34,383 nt of DNA from Kocuria sp. (GTDB lineage: Bacteria > Actinomycetota > Actinomycetes > Actinomycetales > Micrococcaceae): NCBI RefSeq assembly GCF_030530945.1, contig NZ_JAUMTZ010000018.1, forward strand, positions 1 to 34,383, given 5' to 3'. Below the pieces are notes generated by a model. That model was not told where the DNA came from, searched no databases, and was given only the letters and a program-made list of their open reading frames with translations. The translations under genes were made by a program, and so were the position numbers. Shown piece by piece: positions 6,938 through 14,936 of the stretch. Numbering within the stretch: position 1 is the first letter of the stretch; the number at the start of each line of letters is the position of its first letter.

Positions 6938-8809
6938 ATGGCACAGAGCATGCGGCGAACGGAGATCTACCCCATCACGGTGCGTGAGCTGGAGGTGCTG
7001 CGCGTCCAGGACGTGACCCCCGGAATGCGCCGGGTCACGCTGGGCGGTGAGGGGCTGGGGGCCCACACCGCGCCCAACGGGATGCCCGTCCACGCGTTCC
7101 GCTCGGACGGCTTCGACGACGAGTTCAAGCTCTTCCTCACGCACCCCTCCCTGGCCGAGCCCCTGAGGCCCGAGCAGGCGGACGGCACCGTCATCTGGCC
7201 GCGGGACGAACGGCTGGTGCCCCGCACCTACACGGTGCGCCGCTGGGATCCGCTGGCCGGCGAGCTGGACGTGGACTTCGTGGTGCACGGCGTGGGCATG
7301 GCCACCACGTGGGCGCGGCGGGCCACCGCGGGCCAACGGATCCCCATTGCGGGTCCCAAGTCCTCCAGCTCCCACCCTCTGGGGGCGGACTGGACCCTGG
7401 TGGCGGGGGACGAGACCGCGCTGCCCGCCATCGGGCGGTGGCTGGAGGAGTGGCCGGAGGGGGAGCGCGGGAAGGTGTTCGTCGAGGTGGCCGAGGACTC
7501 CCACCGCCAGGACCTCACGGTCCCGGAGGGCGTGGAGCTGACCTGGCTCAGCCGCGAGGGCGCGGAGCCCGGAACCACCACGCTGCTGCTCGACGCGATC
7601 ACGGGCACCGAGTGGTGGCCCGGCAAGGCCTTCGCGTGGGTCGCGGGCGAGGCCACCACGCTCACCCCCATCCGCCGCTGGCTGCGCAACGAGAAGGGAC
7701 TCGGGCGCGAGCAGCTGGATGTCACCGGGTACTGGAAGTGCAAGCCCGCGGAGGCGTCTGCGGAAGATCCGGAGCTGCCCCGGGACGAGGCCGGAGAAGA
7801 CCTTCACGAGCGTCTCGAGTCCCTCGCGGGAATCCTGCCCGCCTTCGCCGTGCGCACGGCCGTGACCCTGGGCATCCCGGACGCCCTGGCCGATGAGCCC
7901 CTCACGGCCGCGGCCCTGGCCGGCGCCGTGGGTGTTCCCGTGGCCGGACTGGAGCGGCTGCTGCCGTACCTGGTGACCCAGGACGTCCTGCGTGCGGAGC
8001 AGGCCCCCGTGCGGTACGAGCTCACGGAGCTGGGCCGGGAGCTGCAGGACGACTACGTCCACGACGTCCTGGACCTGAACGGGTACGAGGCGTGGCGGGA
8101 GATCACGGCAGGGCTGTCCCTGATCGCCGCGGTCCGCGGCGGTGCGCATGCCCGTTCCGCCCGTGCCCGGTCGTCCGAGGAGCTGGCCTCCCGCCCCGAC
8201 CTTGTGGACGCGCGCAGCTCGGACGCCGAGGAGTTCGCGGACTTCTACGGGGCCACGCTCGCCGGCATGCTGCCACTGGCCTCGGCGCGCCGTCTGGCCG
8301 TGGCCGGCCCCGCCGCGGGTGCGCTCGCGGAGCTCTTCGTGCGGGAGAACCCGGACCTGCGCGTGAGCATCCTGGGGCGCCCCGAGCAGCTGGCCTCGGT
8401 GCGCCGGCGACACGGGGAGAACCCCCGGATCGAGCACGCGCCGCTGCCCGGTGTGGAGGGGGATGCAGCCGTCGGCGGGGCAGGGGGCGGGGAGTACGAC
8501 GTCGCCATCCTGGCCATGGAGCTCGGCCAGTGGCCGGACCCGCAGGCCAGAGCCCTGCTGGGTGCGCTGCGTCCCTCCCGGGGCCTGTTCGTCATGGACG
8601 AGGTGCTGGACCCGGTGGGCGTGGAGGAGCACGACCTCGAGCACAATCTGCTCGACTTCGCCCTCACCGGGGGTGGCGTCCGCACGGACGGACAGTTCCG
8701 CGAGCTGCTGCATGAGAGCGGCCACGAGGTGGTGGCGCGGGAGAACGTGGGCTGGAGCGGACAGCTCTACGAGACGCGGCTCGCCGAGCACACGACCGCG
8801 TCCCCGTGA
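6938..8809 (+). CDS. Siderophore-interacting flavoprotein (SIP) fused to a methyltransferase-like domain
   Basis: 623 residues from ATG 6938, about twice the usual SIP length (250-300). Residues ~15-267 are a complete SIP: the FAD-binding motif R96-x-Y98-T99, then GVGMATTWARRATAG, the NAD(P)H-side segments LVAGDETALPAIG and FAWVAGEA, and the terminal GYWKC at 264-268. SIPs reduce ferric siderophore in the cytoplasm to release iron. An acidic linker (~269-287) leads to residues 288-623, which begin like class I plant-type O-methyltransferases: a dimerisation/winged-helix region with LGIPDALADEPLTAAALA, LLPYLVTQDVL and YELTELGRELQDD. The SAM site is degenerate: the usual glycine-rich strand reads RLAVAGPAAGALAELF, so catalysis is doubtful. 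The stop overlaps the next GTG (GTGA). The domain could bind or modify the siderophore or scaffold the transporter; this is inference. Confidence 0.9.
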   Translation: MAQSMRRTEIYPITVRELEVLRVQDVTPGMRRVTLGGEGLGAHTAPNGMPVHAFRSDGFDDEFKLFLTHPSLAEPLRPEQADGTVIWPRDERLVPRTYTVRRWDPLAGELDVDFVVHGVGMATTWARRATAGQRIPIAGPKSSSSHPLGADWTLVAGDETALPAIGRWLEEWPEGERGKVFVEVAEDSHRQDLTVPEGVELTWLSREGAEPGTTTLLLDAITGTEWWPGKAFAWVAGEATTLTPIRRWLRNEKGLGREQLDVTGYWKCKPAEASAEDPELPRDEAGEDLHERLESLAGILPAFAVRTAVTLGIPDALADEPLTAAALAGAVGVPVAGLERLLPYLVTQDVLRAEQAPVRYELTELGRELQDDYVHDVLDLNGYEAWREITAGLSLIAAVRGGAHARSARARSSEELASRPDLVDARSSDAEEFADFYGATLAGMLPLASARRLAVAGPAAGALAELFVRENPDLRVSILGRPEQLASVRRRHGENPRIEHAPLPGVEGDAAVGGAGGGEYDVAILAMELGQWPDPQARALLGALRPSRGLFVMDEVLDPVGVEEHDLEHNLLDFALTGGGVRTDGQFRELLHESGHEVVARENVGWSGQLYETRLAEHTTASP

Positions 8810-10476
8810 ACCGGCGTATCCGGGCGGGCTCCTCAGCGGTGGACGCGGAGCCCGCGGCAGGCGTGGGCGGTCCGCTCAGTGCCTCCGGGCCCCCGCCGCC
8901 CGCCACGGGCTCGCCGCTGGACGGCGCACGGACGCCGTCCCAGCTGCTGCGCGGGATCGTCCGGGCGGGCCTTCCGCTGGCGCTGCCCGGCTCGCTGCTG
9001 GTGGCGCTCGGCGCCTTCGCGGGAACCCTGATCCCGGTGGTCGTGGGCCGAGCGGTGGACCGTGTGCTCGCGCCCGTGCTCGGGGGCGCCGCGTGGCAGA
9101 GCGTCACGGGAGTTCTTGCCGTGCTCCTGCTGGTCCTCGCGGTGGTGTACGGCGTTCAGATCGTGGGCGAACGCTTCGGTACGCGGCTGGGATGGTACGC
9201 GATGCAGCGCGTCCAGTACCGCCTCGGTCTGGACCTGACCGGGCGGCTGCTGCGGGGCGGAGAGCACACGCGCCTACCCGGGGAGATTCTCTCCCGCGTG
9301 ACCTCTGACGTCTCCCGGGCCGCCCGTGTGCTGTTCGTGCTGATCTACCCCCCGGGGGAGATCCTGGCCCTGGCCAGCACCACCGTGATCCTGTGGCGGC
9401 TGGACGTGCGGCTCGCCCTCGTGGTGTTCGTGGGGGCGCCCCTGGTGCTCGCGCTGCTCCACCGCATGGGCGCGGCACTGGAGCGGCGCACCCAGCAGGA
9501 GCTCGATGCGCTGGGCCACGTGGCGGCCACGGCCTCGGACCTGCTGCAGGGCCTGGGCACCGTCCAGGGACTGCGTGCCCAGCGCGTTGCCGCGCGGCGC
9601 TACGCGCAGGACAGCCACCGCACCCTGCGCGTCACCCTCGCCGCCCGGGCCACCGAATCCGTGTTCGACGGCGTGGTGCAGGGCGTGAGCGCACTGTTCG
9701 TCGCGCTGCTGGTGGGCGCCGCCGCGTGGCTCACGCTCACTGGTGGGATCACGGTGGGCGCGCTGACCACCGTGGCCGGGTTGAGCGTGAACGTCATCGG
9801 CCCGCTCGGCACCGTCACGGACGCCCTCGTGAGCTTCTGGGCCACGGGCCGGGGCGCGGCCGGGCGCCTGCTCGACCTCGCGCGCGAGACGGAGGCCCCC
9901 GCCGTCGTCCGCCCCGCCGCCGGCGCGGTGTCCGTCGCGGAGCACGACGCCGTGCGGCGGGTGCTCGCCGCCGTACGAGACCCCCGCGGCGCCCACGGGA
10001 TGCTCGCCGTGCGCACATCGGACGCGGGCTCCGTGCAGCTGCGCGCGGTTCTGGGGGAGCTCTCGTCCCGCACCACGCTCGTGGCCCCCCGTGCCCCGGA
10101 GATCATGGCCGGGACCGTCCTGGAGAACGTGGCGCTCGCGGACAGCGACGAACGGGCTGTGGACCGGGCCCGCGCCGCCCTGCGCGCCGCGAGTCTGGAG
10201 CCGGACGAGCTCGCCCGGGGATACGGCACGGACACCGGTGAGGGCGGCTCCGCCCTGTCCGGCGGCCAGCGGCAGCGCGTGGCCCTGGCGCGGGCGCTCG
10301 CCCACGAGCCGCGGGTCCTCGTGCTGGAGGAGCCCACCACGTCCGTGGACGCCGTGACCGAGCACCGCATTGCCACGGGGGTCGTGGCCCACAGGGGCGG
10401 GCGCACCACGATCGTGATCACCACGTCCCCCGTGTTCCACGCCGTGGCGCGCGAGAGCTGGGAGCACATGCCGTGA
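8806..10476 (+). CDS. Exporter-fold ABC half-transporter with degenerate ATPase (IrtA-like, signature donor)
   Basis: 556 residues from GTG 8806, overlapping the SIP stop. The first ~50 residues are low-complexity; residues ~55-330 form a six-helix type IV (exporter) membrane domain (ARTPSQLLRGIVRAG start, PGEILSRVTSDVSRAARV). The nucleotide-binding domain is crippled. The Walker A position (403-411) reads RTSDAGSVQ with no Lys, the Q-loop Gln is replaced by Arg in APRAPE, and the switch His is Thr540 (ITTSP). Signature LSGGQ (484-488) is perfect, and the Walker B region ends VLEEP (E508, E509). It cannot hydrolyse ATP alone and must pair with the next gene product, which has the reverse losses. 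Adjacency to a SIP recalls mycobacterial IrtAB, where SIP is fused to IrtA; siderophore import or export is inferred from that. Confidence 0.88.
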   Translation: MNRRIRAGSSAVDAEPAAGVGGPLSASGPPPPATGSPLDGARTPSQLLRGIVRAGLPLALPGSLLVALGAFAGTLIPVVVGRAVDRVLAPVLGGAAWQSVTGVLAVLLLVLAVVYGVQIVGERFGTRLGWYAMQRVQYRLGLDLTGRLLRGGEHTRLPGEILSRVTSDVSRAARVLFVLIYPPGEILALASTTVILWRLDVRLALVVFVGAPLVLALLHRMGAALERRTQQELDALGHVAATASDLLQGLGTVQGLRAQRVAARRYAQDSHRTLRVTLAARATESVFDGVVQGVSALFVALLVGAAAWLTLTGGITVGALTTVAGLSVNVIGPLGTVTDALVSFWATGRGAAGRLLDLARETEAPAVVRPAAGAVSVAEHDAVRRVLAAVRDPRGAHGMLAVRTSDAGSVQLRAVLGELSSRTTLVAPRAPEIMAGTVLENVALADSDERAVDRARAALRAASLEPDELARGYGTDTGEGGSALSGGQRQRVALARALAHEPRVLVLEEPTTSVDAVTEHRIATGVVAHRGGRTTIVITTSPVFHAVARESWEHMP

Positions 10477-12347
10477 ACCAGGACCGCGTCCTGCTGCCCG
10501 TGGCCACCGGGCGCCAGATCCTGCACGAGACCCGCCGGCTCGCCCGCGGCCGTGGCTGTCGGCTGGGCGCGGTGGTGGTGCTCTTCGCGGTGGACGCGCT
10601 GCTCGTCCTGGCGGTGCCGCTGATCGTGGGCCGTGCCGTGGACGCCACCGTGGCCGGGGACACCACCCGCCTGGTGGGCGCCGTGGCGGGCCTCGTCCTC
10701 TCAGCGGTGCTCGTGGGCTGCGTCCAGTGGCTGGCCCGGTGGCAGACCGCCCGCCTGGTGGAACCCGCGGTGGCTCTGCTGCGCGAGGAGTTCGTGGACT
10801 CCGTGCTGGGCATGCCGCGCCAGCGCGTGGATGCGGCGGGCGGCGGGGACGTGCTCTCGCGCGCCACCGCGGACGTCACAGAGCTCTCCGAGAACGCTGC
10901 CACGGTGCTGCCCCGTCTGGTCTCCCTGGTGCTCACCCTCGTGACCGTGGCCCTGACCCTCGGCGCACTGGACCCCCGCTACCTGCTGGCCGTGGTGGTC
11001 GTCCTCCCGCTCACGGCGCTCACCATGCGCTGGTACCTGGGCACCGGCCCCCGCACCTACGCGGCGGAGCGGCGTGCCCTCGCCGAACGTGGCCGCCACG
11101 TGCTGGACACCTTCCGTGCCGAGCGCACCGTGCGGGCGTACCACCTGGAGCAGCGCCAGCTGCACCGGGTCCGGGACGCCTCCTGGGTGCACGTGCGGTG
11201 GGCCATGCGCGCGCGGGTCGTGCAGAACATCCTGCTCTCCCGCGTGACCACTGCCGAGGGCGCGGGGCTCGCGGCGGTGCTGTGCGTGAGCCTGTGGATC
11301 GCCGCCACCGAGGACACGACCGCCGGTGCGCTCACCGCCGGGATCCTGCTGTTCCTGCGGATCGTGGATCCCGTCTCCGAGCTGCTCTTCGTCTCGGACG
11401 ACCTGCAGAGTGCCGCCTCCGCCATGGGCCGCGTGGTGGGCGTGGTGCTCGAGGGCCGAGTCACCCGGGGTGGGCAACCCCGCCCCTGCGTCCCCGCAGG
11501 CTCCCGGGCGGGTGGAGCGCCCCCGCTGGATCGCACGCCGTCGCCCGAGGGCCACCGGGGCCCCGCGCCGCTACGAGGGCCCGGTCGGGACTCGGCGTCG
11601 TCGCCGCCGGTGCAGCTGCAGGGCGTGGGTCTGCGCTACGGGGACGGGCCCGAGGTGCTCAGGGCCGTGGACCTCGTGCTCCAACCCGGGGAGCACGTGG
11701 CGCTCGTGGGGGCCACGGGGTCGGGGAAGACGACCCTGGGCGGCGTGGTCGCCGGGCTGCTCCAGCCCACGGCCGGGCGTCGGCTCGCCGCGGTCCCGGA
11801 CGGGCGGATCGCCACGGTGACGCAGGAGACCCACGTGTTCTCCGCGTCCCTGCGCGAGAACCTTCTGCTCGCGGACCCCGGTGCGGACGACGAGCGGCTC
11901 GTCGCCGTTCTGCGGGAGCTCGGCGCGGACACGCTGCTTCAGGACTGCGGAGGCAGCCTGGACACCGTCCTGGGTGCGGGTGGGATCCGGCTGGAGCCCG
12001 CGGCCGCACAGCAGCTGGCGCTCGTGCGGATGGCGCTGGCCGAACCGGAGCTCGTGGTGCTGGACGAGGCCACGGCGGAGGCGGGCAGCGTGGACGCGCG
12101 AACCCTCGAGGAGACCGCGTTCGCCGCGATCCGTGGGCGTGCCGCCCTCGTGGTGGCCCACCGGCTCTCCCAGGCCCAGCGCTGCGACCGTGTGGTGGTG
12201 CTGGAGGGCGGCGAGGTGCTCGAGTGCGGGCCCCACGAGGAGCTGGTGGCCCGCGGCGGGCGCTACGCCCGGCTGTGGGCCGCGTGGCAGGGCCGGGACC
12301 CGGCGGGCGGCGCAACGGCGGACACCCGCGGAGGCGGCACCGGCTAG
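10473..12347 (+). CDS. Exporter-fold ABC half-transporter, catalytic partner (IrtB-like, lacks LSGGQ)
   Basis: 624 residues from GTG 10473, overlapping the previous stop (GTGA). The membrane domain occupies ~25-320 (RQRVDAAGGGDVLSRATADV is the typical coupling region). A ~60-residue Pro/Arg/Gly-rich linker (~330-385) separates it from the nucleotide-binding domain, longer than usual. Walker A GATGSGKTT (413-421, K419), Q-loop VTQETHVFSASLREN, Walker B VVLDE (D531, E532) and switch His563 (VAHRLS) are intact. The signature is lost: LSGGQ is replaced by LEPAA at 507-511. Together with the upstream subunit, one complete composite ATP site is predicted (this Walker A with the partner LSGGQ) and the other is dead. 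It ends the iron locus; the dehydratase genes start 38 bases on. Confidence 0.88.
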   Translation: MNQDRVLLPVATGRQILHETRRLARGRGCRLGAVVVLFAVDALLVLAVPLIVGRAVDATVAGDTTRLVGAVAGLVLSAVLVGCVQWLARWQTARLVEPAVALLREEFVDSVLGMPRQRVDAAGGGDVLSRATADVTELSENAATVLPRLVSLVLTLVTVALTLGALDPRYLLAVVVVLPLTALTMRWYLGTGPRTYAAERRALAERGRHVLDTFRAERTVRAYHLEQRQLHRVRDASWVHVRWAMRARVVQNILLSRVTTAEGAGLAAVLCVSLWIAATEDTTAGALTAGILLFLRIVDPVSELLFVSDDLQSAASAMGRVVGVVLEGRVTRGGQPRPCVPAGSRAGGAPPLDRTPSPEGHRGPAPLRGPGRDSASSPPVQLQGVGLRYGDGPEVLRAVDLVLQPGEHVALVGATGSGKTTLGGVVAGLLQPTAGRRLAAVPDGRIATVTQETHVFSASLRENLLLADPGADDERLVAVLRELGADTLLQDCGGSLDTVLGAGGIRLEPAAAQQLALVRMALAEPELVVLDEATAEAGSVDARTLEETAFAAIRGRAALVVAHRLSQAQRCDRVVVLEGGEVLECGPHEELVARGGRYARLWAAWQGRDPAGGATADTRGGGTG

Positions 12348-12350
12348 GCT
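12345..12350 (+). promoter_or_regulatory. Possible -10 element of the dehydratase operon
   Basis: TAGGCT at 12345-12350 overlaps the stop codon of the ABC gene and lies 36 bases before the dehydratase ATG, which has its own GAGGAGAG ribosome site. No convincing -35 is visible. A promoter here would separate housekeeping dehydratase and murB expression from the iron-regulated genes upstream. Confidence 0.35.
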
Positions 12351-12385
12351 GGCCGCGGAAACCCCCGTGAGGAATCGAGGAGAGC

Positions 12386-12835
12386 ATGTCCGTTTCCCAG
12401 GCCGTGGTGGGCACGACCTACCCGCCCATCACCCCGTACCGGGTGGGTCGCGAGAAGATCCGCGAGTTCGCCGCGGCCGTCAAGGCCACGGATCCCGCCC
12501 ACCACGACGTCGCCGCCGCCCGGGCCGCCGGCCACGCGGACCTCGTGGCACCGCCCACGTTCGCGATCGTCGTCTCCCAGCGCGCCGACGCCGCCCTGGT
12601 CGCCGACCCCGCGGCGGGCATCGACTTCTCCCGCGTGGTCCACACCGAGCAGCGTTTCACCCACCACCGCCCGGTGGTGGCGGGGGACGAGCTGACGGCC
12701 GCCGTCACGGTGGACGCCGTGCGGCCCCTGGGCTCGGGTGCCATGGTGACCTCCCGGGTGGAGGTCACCACGGTGGACGGTGAGAAGGTGGCGACCACCG
12801 TGTCGTCGCTGCTCGTGCGAGGAGAGGACCAGTGA
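12386..12835 (+). CDS. (3R)-hydroxyacyl-ACP dehydratase subunit, HadA-like (hot-dog, FAS1-type dehydratase N-domain)
   Basis: 149 residues from ATG 12386 behind GAGGAGAG. It is a single hot-dog domain of the HadA/HadC type: YRVGREKIREFAAAVKATDPAHHD at the start, LVAPPTFAIVV, then HTEQRFTHHRPVVAGDEL. In this family the subunit shapes the acyl-chain tunnel and lacks the catalytic Asp/His pair, which the HadB partner supplies. The stop overlaps the GTG of the partner gene. In Mycobacterium hadABC sit between metT and trpT-secE; here the pair keeps company with murB. A role in dehydrating 3-hydroxyacyl-ACP in type II fatty acid synthesis is inferred for an organism without mycolic acids. Confidence 0.85.
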   Translation: MSVSQAVVGTTYPPITPYRVGREKIREFAAAVKATDPAHHDVAAARAAGHADLVAPPTFAIVVSQRADAALVADPAAGIDFSRVVHTEQRFTHHRPVVAGDELTAAVTVDAVRPLGSGAMVTSRVEVTTVDGEKVATTVSSLLVRGEDQ

Positions 12836-13314
12836 GCGTGGACTTCGAGAGCCTGGAGAAGGGCACACCGGTCGGCGAGCGCCGGGTGGAGGTGTCCCGC
12901 GCGGACCTCGTGCGCTACGCGGGGGCGTCCGGGGACTTCAACCCCATCCACTGGAACGAGGAGTTCGCCCGCTCGGTGGGGCTGCCGAACGTGATCGCCC
13001 ACGGCATGTTCACCATGGGCGCCGCGGTGGCCCTGGTGACCGAGTGGGCCGGGGACCCCGGTGCGGTGGTGGACTACCAGACGCGGTTCACCAAGCCCGT
13101 GGTGGTTCCCAACGCCTTCGACGCCGCTGTGGAACCCAGCACCGAGCTGACGGTAACGGGCGTCGTGGGGGCCGTGGACCCCGAGGCCCGCACCGCGCGG
13201 GTGGACCTCACGGTCACGGCACCGGATCTCGCGGAGGCGGACGCCGACCGCGCGTCCGCGGCGCAGCTGAAGGTGCTGGTCAAGGCCCAGGCCGTGGTGC
13301 GGTTCCCCCAGTAG
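12832..13314 (+). CDS. MaoC-family dehydratase, HadB-like catalytic subunit
   Basis: 160 residues from GTG 12832, overlapping the previous stop as GTGA. The hydratase-2 motif is complete: SGDFNPIHWNEEFARSVG followed by VIAHGMFTMG, with the catalytic Asp (of GDFNPIH) and His near residues 40-45. It should form a heterodimer with the HadA-like subunit and remove water from (3R)-hydroxyacyl thioesters. It is slightly longer than mycobacterial HadB (~142 residues) because of an insertion near residues 125-145 (APDLAEADADRASAAQ). The downstream murB has its own promoter, whose -10 overlaps this stop. Confidence 0.88.
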   Translation: MSVDFESLEKGTPVGERRVEVSRADLVRYAGASGDFNPIHWNEEFARSVGLPNVIAHGMFTMGAAVALVTEWAGDPGAVVDYQTRFTKPVVVPNAFDAAVEPSTELTVTGVVGAVDPEARTARVDLTVTAPDLAEADADRASAAQLKVLVKAQAVVRFPQ

Positions 13315-13317
13315 ACT
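13312..13317 (+). promoter_or_regulatory. -10 element for leaderless murB transcript
   Basis: TAGACT at 13312-13317 is followed by eight bases (CGTCCACC) and then the murB ATG. No purine-rich ribosome site lies between, so transcription probably starts at or next to the ATG. Leaderless mRNAs of this layout are common in actinobacteria. Confidence 0.55.
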
Positions 13318-13325
13318 CGTCCACC

Positions 13326-14441
13326 ATGAACGCTCCCCGCCTGTCCGAGCTCACCACCACCGCCGTGGGCGGTCCCGCCGCGCGCTACGTGGCGGCCGCC
13401 ACCGACGCGGACGTCGTGGCCGCGGTCTCCGCCGCGGACCGGGCGGGGGAGCGGGTGCTGGTCCTGGGCGGCGGCTCCAACGTGCTCGCCTCGGAGCAGC
13501 CGGTGGAGGCCACCGTGGTCCACGTGGCCACCCGCGGCCTGAGCGTGTCCGAGGTCGCGGACGGCCAGGTGCTCGTGGCGGTGGCCGCGGGACACCCGTG
13601 GGACGACCTCGTGCGGGAGACGGTGGAGCGCGGCCTCTCCGGTCTGGAGACCCTCTCCGGGATCCCTGGCACCACCGGCGCCACGCCCGTGCAGAACGTG
13701 GGCGCGTACGGGGCGGAGGTCTCCCAGACCATCACGGACGTGAGGGTGTGGGACCGCACCGAGGAGCGCCAGCGGGTCTTCTCCTGGGAGGAGCTGGAGT
13801 TCTCCTACCGGGACTCCCTGCTCAAGCGCAGCATCACCCACGGCTCCCCGCGGTACGTGGTGCTGTCCGTGACGTTCCGCCTGGAGCCCCGCGCGGAGTC
13901 CATTCCCATCCGCTACGCCCAGCTGGCCACGGCCCTGGGCGTCGACGCCGGGCAGCGCGCCCCGCTGGCCACCGTGCGGGACACCGTGCTGCGGCTGCGG
14001 GCGGGCAAGGGCATGGTGCTGGACCCCCAGGACCGGGACACCTACAGCACCGGCTCCTTCTTCACGAACCCCGTGGTCCCCGAGGGCGAGCTCACGGACC
14101 GGATCCCGGCGGATGCCCCCCGCTACCCGGTGCTGGACGCCCGGGGGAACACCGTGCCCGGCGCCGTGAAGTTCTCGGCGGCCTGGCTCATCGACCACGC
14201 CGGCTTCGGCAAGGGCTTCGGTCTGCCCGGCACCAGCAACGAGCTGCTGGGGCTGGAGGGCGACGCCGTCGCGGCCGGCCGGGCGTCCCTGTCCACCAAG
14301 CACACGCTCGCCATGACGAACCGGGGCTCGGCCACGGGGGAGGACGTGGCCGCGGTGGCCCGCACGGTGCGCCGCGGCGTCCAGGAGGTCTTCGGGGTCA
14401 CGCTGGAGCCCGAGCCCGTGCTGCTGGGGCTGAGCCTGTGA
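13326..14441 (+). CDS. murB: UDP-N-acetylenolpyruvoylglucosamine reductase (MurB)
   Basis: 371 residues from ATG 13326. It catalyses the NADPH-dependent reduction of UDP-GlcNAc-enolpyruvate to UDP-MurNAc in peptidoglycan precursor synthesis, in the cytoplasm with FAD. FAD-binding signatures are VLGGGSNVL (46-54), LETLSGIPGTTGATPVQNVGAYG (108-130) and SYRDSLLK. The catalytic Ser lies in STGSFFTNP (S244) and the C-terminal Glu region is LEPEPVLLG. The length and the SYRDS motif fit type I MurB. The start is the first ATG before the conserved N-terminus and lacks a ribosome site, consistent with a leaderless start. A gene for a small membrane protein follows 16 bases later. Confidence 0.97.
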   Translation: MNAPRLSELTTTAVGGPAARYVAAATDADVVAAVSAADRAGERVLVLGGGSNVLASEQPVEATVVHVATRGLSVSEVADGQVLVAVAAGHPWDDLVRETVERGLSGLETLSGIPGTTGATPVQNVGAYGAEVSQTITDVRVWDRTEERQRVFSWEELEFSYRDSLLKRSITHGSPRYVVLSVTFRLEPRAESIPIRYAQLATALGVDAGQRAPLATVRDTVLRLRAGKGMVLDPQDRDTYSTGSFFTNPVVPEGELTDRIPADAPRYPVLDARGNTVPGAVKFSAAWLIDHAGFGKGFGLPGTSNELLGLEGDAVAAGRASLSTKHTLAMTNRGSATGEDVAAVARTVRRGVQEVFGVTLEPEPVLLGLSL

Positions 14442-14457
14442 CCGGGGGTTTGTAGGG

Positions 14458-14865
14458 GTGAGCTCCGAGCTGCACGAGGAGATCGAGCGCGGGGAGCAGG
14501 GTGGCCGTGTCCACCGGGCGGTGCTGCGCCTGCGCGCCGTCTCCGAGAGGCACCCCGTGCTGCGGGTCCTGCACAAGGGGATCGTGATCGTGCTCGGCGC
14601 GGTCCTGGGCCTGGCGGGTCTGGTGATGCTCGTGACCCCGGGGCCCGGGTGGCTGTTCATCTTCCTGGGGCTCGGCGTGTGGAGCACCGAGTTCGAGTGG
14701 GCGCACCGGTTGAACCTGCGCATCAAGCGTGCGGCGCTGCGCGTGTGGCGGTGGTGGTCCAACCTGGTGGCCGAGCGGCGTCACCGCAGGGCCCGGGACA
14801 GGCCCCACCGCCTGGTGCAGGGACCCCGGCACATGCGCGCCCCGGCCCCCGGGACCACGGCCTAA
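14458..14865 (+). CDS. PGPGW-family (TIGR02611-like) small membrane protein
   Basis: 135 residues from GTG 14458, 16 bases after murB. A charged N-terminus (~1-40) precedes two hydrophobic helices around residues 42-60 and 65-80, joined by the diagnostic VTPGPGWLFIFLGLGVWSTEFEWA. This motif defines the PGPGW transmembrane family of actinobacteria, whose function is not established. The C-terminus is Arg-rich and cytoplasmic by the positive-inside rule. Proximity to murB suggests co-transcription but no pathway link is known. The mobile element begins 48 bases after the stop; that short gap shows no clear terminator. Confidence 0.8.
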   Translation: MSSELHEEIERGEQGGRVHRAVLRLRAVSERHPVLRVLHKGIVIVLGAVLGLAGLVMLVTPGPGWLFIFLGLGVWSTEFEWAHRLNLRIKRAALRVWRWWSNLVAERRHRRARDRPHRLVQGPRHMRAPAPGTTA

Positions 14866-14913
14866 AGCCCTGACACCGGCCGGGAGCCCGACCGCCGTGG
14901 CGCCAGTGCCAGG

Positions 14914-14936
14914 TGTACTGACCGGACACGTTGATC
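14914..14936. repeat. Left terminal inverted repeat of the IS481-type element
   Basis: The 23 bases start TGTACTGACCGG and end GTTGATC. They pair with 17372-17394 at 21 of 23 positions. On the minus strand this repeat encodes the last transposase residues (LINVSGQY), as is usual in this IS group. Confidence 0.8.

Noticed and set aside
3805..8791. Very long minus-strand open frames opposite the siderophore genes (762 and 697 codons)
   Set aside because: They are Arg/His/Gly-rich without domains and lie wholly opposite well-supported plus-strand genes; long antisense frames are expected at this GC content.
12780..13325. Longer murB frame beginning inside the dehydratase genes
   Set aside because: The upstream part is in another frame of two conserved hot-dog genes; MurB similarity starts at ATG 13326.
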